Translations under genes and position numbers: made by a program
Part shown: piece after piece, positions 13,350 through 17,735 of the stretch
How positions within the stretch are numbered: position 1 is the first letter of the stretch
How the letters are laid out: each line of letters begins with the position of its first letter
Notes under the pieces: model-generated
The model's input: only the letters and a program-made list of their open reading frames with translations
Told to the model about the DNA's origin: nothing
The model's database searches: none
DNA from: PNAI01 sp964575715
GTDB taxonomy: Bacteria; Pseudomonadota; Alphaproteobacteria; Rhizobiales; Xanthobacteraceae
Length of the DNA: 17,735 nt
NCBI GenBank assembly: GCA_964575715.1
Contig: CAZNSG010000058.1
Span: 1-17,735 of the forward strand
Direction: 5' to 3'

Positions 13350-15155
13350 ATGGCAGCCAATATCAATCCCAATCCCTTCACCACCCGGCCCGAGATCGAG
13401 GGCACGTTCGGCGTGGTCGCCTCCACCCATTGGATCGCCACCGCGGTAGGCATGGGAACGCTGGAGCGGGGCGGCAATGCCTTCGATGCCGCGGTCGCCA
13501 CCGCTTTCACGCTGCAGGTGGTCGAGCCGCATCTCAACGGCCCGGGCGGCGACGTGCCGGTGATCCTCTATGACGTGCGCAAGAGCAAGCCGGAAGTGAT
13601 CTGCGGCCAGGGTCCGGCGCCGGCGCGCGCCACCATCGCGCATTACCGCGGCGAAGACCTCGACATGGTGCCGGGCACCGGACTGCTCGCGGCGTGCGTT
13701 CCGGGCACGTTCGAGACCTGGATGATGCTGCTGCGCGATTATGGCACCCTGCGGCTCTCCGACGTGCTCGCGCCCGCGATCGGCTATGCGCAGAGCGGCC
13801 ATCCGCTGGTCGAACGCGCCAATGCCACGATTGCGACCGTGGAGCAATTGTTCCGCCAACATTGGCCGACATCGGCTGCGGTCTATCTGCCCGGCGGCAA
13901 GGTGCCGGCGACCGGAACGCTGTTTTCCAACAAGACGCTCGCCGCCACTTACACGCGCGTACTCAAGGAAGCCGAAAGCGCAGGTTCCAATCGCGAGCAG
14001 CAGATCGAGCGCGCGCGCAAAATCTGGTCGCAAGGATTCGTGGCGGAAGCCATCGATAAATTCTGCCGCACGCAGGATGTGATGGACACGAGCGGACAGC
14101 CGCATCGCGGCGTGCTCACCGGCGACGACATGGCGCGCTGGCAGCCCCGCGTGGAAGCGCCGCTCACCTACGACTATGGCCGCTACACCGTGTGCAAGCC
14201 CGGCGCCTGGAGCCAGGGACCGGTGATGCTGCAGCAGCTTGCCTTGCTCAAAGGTTTTTCGCTCGACGGCCTCGACATGGTCGGGCCCGATTTCATCCAT
14301 CTCGTGGTAGAATGTTCGAAGCTCGCCTATGCCGACCGCGAAAAATTCTATGGCGACCCGGATTTCGTCGAAGTGCCGATGACCACGCTGCTGTCGGATG
14401 CCTATAACGCCGAGCGGCGCAAGCTGGTCACCGACAAAGCTTCGCTCGACCAGCGCCCCGGTTCGGTCGAGGGCTTTGGCTCCGTGCTCAAGCTGCGGCG
14501 CGAGGAAGGCCAAAGGCAAGGTCTCGGCGCGCTGGGCGCGGGCGAACCCACGGCCGGACGGCTTGGAGAGATGCGCGGCGACACCGTGCATTTCGACATC
14601 GTCGATCGGGCCGGCAACATGGTCTCAGCGACGCCGTCCGGCGGCTGGCTGCAATCGTCGCCGGTCATTCCGGAGCTTGGCTTTTGTCTGGGCACGCGCG
14701 CGCAGATGTTCTGGCTGGAGGAAGGCCACCCAGCCGCGCTGGCGCCGGGAAAACGCCCGCGCACGACGCTCTCGCCCACGCTGGCGTTGCGCGATGGCGA
14801 GCAGTACATGGCCTGGGGCACGCCCGGCGGCGATCAGCAGGACCAGTGGACCACGCAGTTCTTCCTGCGTCACGTGCACGCCAATCTCAACCTGCAGGAA
14901 GCGATCGACGCACCGGCTTGGCATTCCGAACATTTCCCGATCTCGTTCTGGCCGCGCACCGCACGGCCCGGTGTGTTGCAGATCGAGGGCCGGGTGCCCA
15001 AGGCGACGCGCGACGAGTTGCAACGGCGCGGGCACATCATCGAGGTCGAGCCGGATTGGTCGGAAGGCCGGCTCACCGCAGCATCAAAGCTCGGGCCCCG
15101 CCGGCGCGCCGCCGCCAACCCGCGCGGCATGCAGGGCTACGCCGCGGGCCGATGA
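13350..15155 (+). CDS. Gamma-glutamyltransferase-family protein, cytoplasmic and atypical
   Basis: A 601-residue Ntn-hydrolase of the GGT family. Recognisable parts: GVVASTHWIATAVGMGTLER at the N-terminus, GGNAFDAAVATAFTLQVVEP, the nucleophile region GDTVHFDIVDRAGNMVSATP with T412 as the expected autocleavage threonine, and GTPGGDQQ, the oxyanion-loop PGG motif. No signal peptide is seen, whereas classical GGT is periplasmic. The Arg that holds the glutamate carboxylate (REMAP in E. coli GGT) is missing: the matching stretch is QGPAP with Q87, so ordinary glutathione-type substrates are doubtful. The central segment about 200-270 is not familiar to me. It is divergent from the CoA ligase and is probably a catabolic amidohydrolase or acylase. 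Confidence 0.88.
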   Translation: MAANINPNPFTTRPEIEGTFGVVASTHWIATAVGMGTLERGGNAFDAAVATAFTLQVVEPHLNGPGGDVPVILYDVRKSKPEVICGQGPAPARATIAHYRGEDLDMVPGTGLLAACVPGTFETWMMLLRDYGTLRLSDVLAPAIGYAQSGHPLVERANATIATVEQLFRQHWPTSAAVYLPGGKVPATGTLFSNKTLAATYTRVLKEAESAGSNREQQIERARKIWSQGFVAEAIDKFCRTQDVMDTSGQPHRGVLTGDDMARWQPRVEAPLTYDYGRYTVCKPGAWSQGPVMLQQLALLKGFSLDGLDMVGPDFIHLVVECSKLAYADREKFYGDPDFVEVPMTTLLSDAYNAERRKLVTDKASLDQRPGSVEGFGSVLKLRREEGQRQGLGALGAGEPTAGRLGEMRGDTVHFDIVDRAGNMVSATPSGGWLQSSPVIPELGFCLGTRAQMFWLEEGHPAALAPGKRPRTTLSPTLALRDGEQYMAWGTPGGDQQDQWTTQFFLRHVHANLNLQEAIDAPAWHSEHFPISFWPRTARPGVLQIEGRVPKATRDELQRRGHIIEVEPDWSEGRLTAASKLGPRRRAAANPRGMQGYAAGR

Positions 15156-15228
15156 CGCACATAACGCCACAAAAGCGGCGCGGTCGAATATGACCCAATG
15201 TGCTGACCAACAATCTGCCGCTGCCGAA

Positions 15229-15257
15229 TTGCTTCTCACCGTTTGACGTAGTATATT
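15229..15257 (+). promoter_or_regulatory. Putative promoter of higBA, consistent with a leaderless transcript
   Basis: TTGCTT at 15229-15234 and TATATT at 15252-15257 are separated by 17 bp, a good sigma70-type match. A start point about seven bases after the -10 falls on or beside the ATG at 15264, so the toxin mRNA may have no leader; no SD is visible before that ATG. Confidence 0.45.
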
Positions 15258-15263
15258 CTTGCC

Positions 15264-15551
15264 ATGATCCGGTCGTGGCGCAATGCGACAAGCCGCAAGG
15301 TTTGGGAGGGTCAGCAGCCCAACCAATTTCGCGGCCTGGACTTCATCGCGGCAGAGGATCTGTTGCTGGCCTTGAACGTTGCCAAGACGTTGCATGACTT
15401 GAGCCCGCTTAAGAGTATCGCGCTGCACAAGCTCAAGGGCGACCGGAAAGGGCAATGGGCAATGACTGTGAACGCCCGCTGGCGCATCTGCTTCGAGTTT
15501 CGGGAGGGCGATGCTTATAATGTTGAGATCGTCGACTATCACAGAGGATAG
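15264..15551 (+). CDS. higB: HigB-type toxin (RelE-fold mRNA interferase)
   Basis: A 95-residue protein of the HigB/plasmid-maintenance killer family. Its features are LHDLSPLKSIALHKLKGDRK, then GQWAMTVNARWRICFEF and NVEIVDYHRG at the C-terminus, which are the hallmarks of host-inhibition toxins that cut ribosome-bound mRNA. The length is normal. Toxin before antitoxin is the usual higBA order. The antitoxin gene starts four bases after its stop, so they form one transcript. The upstream gap is only 108 bp from the GGT-family gene, but a promoter of its own is suggested. Confidence 0.9.
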   Translation: MIRSWRNATSRKVWEGQQPNQFRGLDFIAAEDLLLALNVAKTLHDLSPLKSIALHKLKGDRKGQWAMTVNARWRICFEFREGDAYNVEIVDYHRG

Positions 15552-15555
15552 AACC

Positions 15556-15843
15556 ATGGCTCCTGTTGCACATCCCGGCCGACTTCTAAAGCGCGAGCTA
15601 GCGGCCCGCGTGCTGAGTGCCAACCGGCTTGCGCTCAACCTTGGCGTACCGTCAGGCCGCATCACCGACATCCTCAACGGGCGGCGCTCGATCACCGCCG
15701 ACACGGCCGTGCGTCTCGGGCGTTATTTCGGCAACAGCGCGCAGTTTTGGCTCGACCTGCAGAGCCAGTATGACATCTCTACGGTCGAGCGCGCGCATGG
15801 TGCGGCGATCAAGAAGCGCGTGCAGCCCGCGGACGCGGCTTGA
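15556..15843 (+). CDS. higA: HigA-type antitoxin with Xre-family HTH
   Basis: A 95-residue protein beginning MAPVAHPGRLLKRELAA. The HTH of the HigA family spans about residues 22-70 (LSANRLALNLGVPSGRITDI, then LNGRRSITADTAVRLGRYFG), followed by the family-typical NSAQFWLDLQSQYDI. The start at 15556 is chosen because AGAGGA at 15543-15548 lies seven bases upstream; the in-frame extension back to 15511 would read inside higB. It neutralises HigB and normally represses the higBA promoter through operator binding. Confidence 0.92.
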   Translation: MAPVAHPGRLLKRELAARVLSANRLALNLGVPSGRITDILNGRRSITADTAVRLGRYFGNSAQFWLDLQSQYDISTVERAHGAAIKKRVQPADAA

Positions 15844-15850
15844 TCCAACT

Positions 15851-15868
15851 ATCGTTCCGGCGAACGAT
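15851..15868. repeat. Short perfect inverted repeat after higA
   Basis: ATCGTTC (15851-15857) and GAACGAT (15862-15868) are separated by CGGC, seven bases past the higA stop. No T-run follows, so it is a weak terminator candidate. It could equally be an operator for the molybdenum hydroxylase gene 64 bp downstream. Confidence 0.5.
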
Positions 15869-15920
15869 CTATGAACGGGCTACGTAGTGTTATGAGAAAA
15901 TCCAGAGAGTGAATAAACGG

Positions 15921-15926
15921 AAGGAG
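15921..15926 (+). promoter_or_regulatory. Ribosome binding site for the molybdenum hydroxylase gene
   Basis: AAGGAG lies five bases before GTG 15932. This fixes the start, since the alternative in-frame ATG codons are far inside the N-terminal domain. Confidence 0.75.
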
Positions 15927-15931
15927 CAAGC

Positions 15932-17735
15932 GTGGGCGCCAAGCATTTCGGCGCGCGGGTAACGCGCACGGAGGACCCGGCGCTGCTCACCGGGCGCGCC
16001 CGTTACGTCGACGACATCAAGCTGCCCGGCACGTTGCACGCCTGCTTCGTACGCAGCCCGCACGCGCATGCGCGCATCCGCGCCATCGGCACCAAGGCGG
16101 CACGGGCAATGCCCGGCATTCATGCCGTGCTCATTGCCGACGATCTGCCCCCGCGCATGGCGAGCGGGCAGATTCCGATGCTGGTTCCCAATCCTGCGAT
16201 CAAGATCGCGCGCACGCAGTTGGCGCTCGCGCGCGAGGAAGTCTGCTATGTCGGCCAGACCATTGCCGTGGTGGTGGCGGAGAACCGCTATGTGGCGGAG
16301 GACGCCGCCGCCGCCGTCAAGATCGATTTCGATGTTTTGCCGGCGGTGAGCGACCCGCGCGATGCGGCCAAGCCGGGTGCGGCGCGCGTGCACAGTGATC
16401 TTGCCTCCAACATCGCCGCCTTTGTTCCTATGGGCTATGGCGACGTCGATGCGGCATTCAAAAACGCGCCGCATGTGTACGAGGAGGAAATATTCCAGCA
16501 TCGCGGCGGCGCCATGTCGCTGGAAGGCCGCGCCGTGCTCGCGCGCCACGATCCGGCAACCGACATGCTCGAAGTTTGGTCCTCGACCCAGACCCCGCAC
16601 CTTGGCCGCGGCACGCTCGCCGATCTGTTCGAGCGCGATCTCGAATCCATCCGCGTGATCGCGCCCTTTGTCGGCGGCGGTTTTGGCACCAAGGCGCCGT
16701 TCTATGCCGAGGAAGCAGTCATTCCGGCCGCGGCGATGAAGCTCGGCCGGCCGGTGAAATGGATCGAGGACCGGCGCGAGCATTTCATTTCAGCAACGCA
16801 AGAGCGCGACCAGTATTGGAAGGTCGCCATTGCGGTCGACAAAGAGGGAAAAATCCTGGCCTTGCGCGGCACCATGCTGCACGACACCGGCGCCTATGTG
16901 CCCTGGGGCATCATCGTACCCTATATCGCGGCGACGACGTTTCCCGGCCCCTATGTGGTGCCGGCCTATAAGTTCGAAGTGACGGTGGCGCTCACCAACC
17001 GGGTGCCGACCACGGTGGTGCGCGGCGCCGGCCGGCCGCAGGCGGTGTTCGCCATGGAGCGGCTGATCGACCGGGTGGCGCATGAGTTGCGCATCGACCG
17101 CGCCGAGGTCCGCCGGCGCAATATTATACAGCCCAAACAGATGCCCTACTCGGTCGGGCTCACGTTTCGCGATGGCAAACCGCTGGTCTATGCCAGCGGC
17201 GATTTTCCCAGGAGTCAGGAGCGCGCCATAGCGCTTGCCGACTACGAAGGATTTCGCGCGCGGCAGGCAAAGGCGCGCGCGCAAGGCAAATATATTGGTA
17301 TCGGCATCGGCAATTATGTCGAGGGCACCGGCTTGGGGCCGTTCGAGGGCGTCACCGTGCGCGTGCTGCCGAACGGCAAAGTGGCGGTCGCCACAGGCGC
17401 CACCAACCAGGGCCAGGGCCAGCAGACGACGCTATCGCAGATCATTGCCGACAATCTCGGCTGCCGGATTGAAGACATAGTCATGACTGTCGGCGACACC
17501 GGCGCGATTGCGCAAGGCATCGGCGCGTTTGCCAGCCGGCAGGCAATCAACGCCGGCAACTCGGCCATGATGGCCGGCGAAAATGTGCGCGGGCAGATTG
17601 TTGCGCTTGCCGCCCGCGCGCTCGGCGTGCTGGAAAGCATGATCGATGTGGAGGACGGCCGCGCCAGCGCGCGCGGCGGCAACAAGCCGTCGCTCAGCTT
17701 CGGCGAGCTTTCGCGCCTCGCCCAGGGCATGCCGG
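15932..17735 (+). CDS. Xanthine dehydrogenase/aldehyde oxidase-family molybdopterin-binding subunit (form II CoxL-like), 3' end outside window
   Basis: About 601 residues are read from GTG 15932 with no stop to the window end; full-length members are usually 750-800 residues, so the C-terminus is missing. The N-terminal ald_Xan_dh_C-like domain includes EDPALLTGRARYVDDIKLPG and VRSPHAHARI. The molybdopterin-binding domain has FVGGGFGTK (GGG at 248-250), VVRGAGRPQAVFAMERLID (R364 onward) and the NQGQGQQT loop (from Q493). True CO dehydrogenases carry AYRCSFR at the loop where this protein has VVRGAGR, so it is a form II enzyme hydroxylating some other substrate. The catalytic C-terminal Glu is beyond the window. 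The FAD and 2Fe-2S subunits are not upstream and could follow downstream or be encoded elsewhere. Confidence 0.93.
   Translation, partial: MGAKHFGARVTRTEDPALLTGRARYVDDIKLPGTLHACFVRSPHAHARIRAIGTKAARAMPGIHAVLIADDLPPRMASGQIPMLVPNPAIKIARTQLALAREEVCYVGQTIAVVVAENRYVAEDAAAAVKIDFDVLPAVSDPRDAAKPGAARVHSDLASNIAAFVPMGYGDVDAAFKNAPHVYEEEIFQHRGGAMSLEGRAVLARHDPATDMLEVWSSTQTPHLGRGTLADLFERDLESIRVIAPFVGGGFGTKAPFYAEEAVIPAAAMKLGRPVKWIEDRREHFISATQERDQYWKVAIAVDKEGKILALRGTMLHDTGAYVPWGIIVPYIAATTFPGPYVVPAYKFEVTVALTNRVPTTVVRGAGRPQAVFAMERLIDRVAHELRIDRAEVRRRNIIQPKQMPYSVGLTFRDGKPLVYASGDFPRSQERAIALADYEGFRARQAKARAQGKYIGIGIGNYVEGTGLGPFEGVTVRVLPNGKVAVATGATNQGQGQQTTLSQIIADNLGCRIEDIVMTVGDTGAIAQGIGAFASRQAINAGNSAMMAGENVRGQIVALAARALGVLESMIDVEDGRASARGGNKPSLSFGELSRLAQGMP

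Noticed and set aside
13302..14591. 429-codon minus-strand frame opposite the GGT-family gene
   Set aside because: Same reasoning; it would also overlap the divergent promoter gap.
15890..16783. Minus-strand frame opposite the molybdenum hydroxylase
   Set aside because: Shadow frame. The plus-strand frame is open from 15932 to the window end and carries all family motifs.

Overview
The window is GC-rich (only the stretch around 4.8-6.0 kb is visibly less so) and almost fully coding. It looks like an alphaproteobacterial chromosome, probably Hyphomicrobiales (Bradyrhizobium/Rhodopseudomonas/Xanthobacteraceae-like). The reasons are the combination of Bug-type receptors, NitT/TauT-type binding-protein fragments, a form II molybdenum hydroxylase and several families of palindromic intergenic repeats familiar from that order. 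The taxonomic call is inference from style, not from a marker gene. No rRNA, tRNA or CRISPR array was seen.

Layout. 1-124: the end of a solute-binding protein. 137-304: a palindromic repeat. 338-4781: a rightward catabolic-looking block of a ThDP-dependent enzyme, an LVIVD-type beta-propeller and an SDR-fold protein. A DUF559 nuclease gene framed by mirror-image repeats (2147-2623) interrupts this block, and so does a second repeat (3840-3961). 4782-6120: a poorly coding segment with one leftward HNH protein, a repeat and the decayed tail of a second SDR gene. 6157-9029: a Bug receptor, a fragment of an ABC solute-binding protein and a UbiD-family decarboxylase, all rightward. 9066-10546: a leftward pair, a membrane methyltransferase-family protein and a second Bug receptor (Tat-type leader), divergent from a LysR-type regulator (10640-11596). 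11682-13283 (leftward) is an acyl-CoA-synthetase-like enzyme whose last residues are encoded by a dispersed repeat. It is divergent from a gamma-glutamyltransferase-family protein (13350-15155). 15264-15843 is a higBA toxin-antitoxin pair. From 15932 to the window end runs the large subunit of a molybdenum hydroxylase, cut off by the window edge.

How the genes may work together. Two periplasmic receptors of the tripartite tricarboxylate transporter type, a prenylated-FMN decarboxylase, a ThDP lyase/decarboxylase, a dehydrogenase-fold protein, a CoA ligase and a molybdenum hydroxylase together suggest uptake and breakdown of small carboxylated, perhaps aromatic, compounds. No substrate can be named from sequence. 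No transporter membrane subunit lies in the window.

The points most worth a second look are: (1) the DUF559 gene whose ribosome binding site, C-terminal tail and stop codon come from flanking mirror repeats; (2) an SDR protein lacking the whole Ser-Tyr-Lys triad; (3) a beta-propeller with about one histidine per blade; (4) a GGT-family enzyme without the glutamate-binding arginine; (5) a CoA ligase tail made from a repeat.
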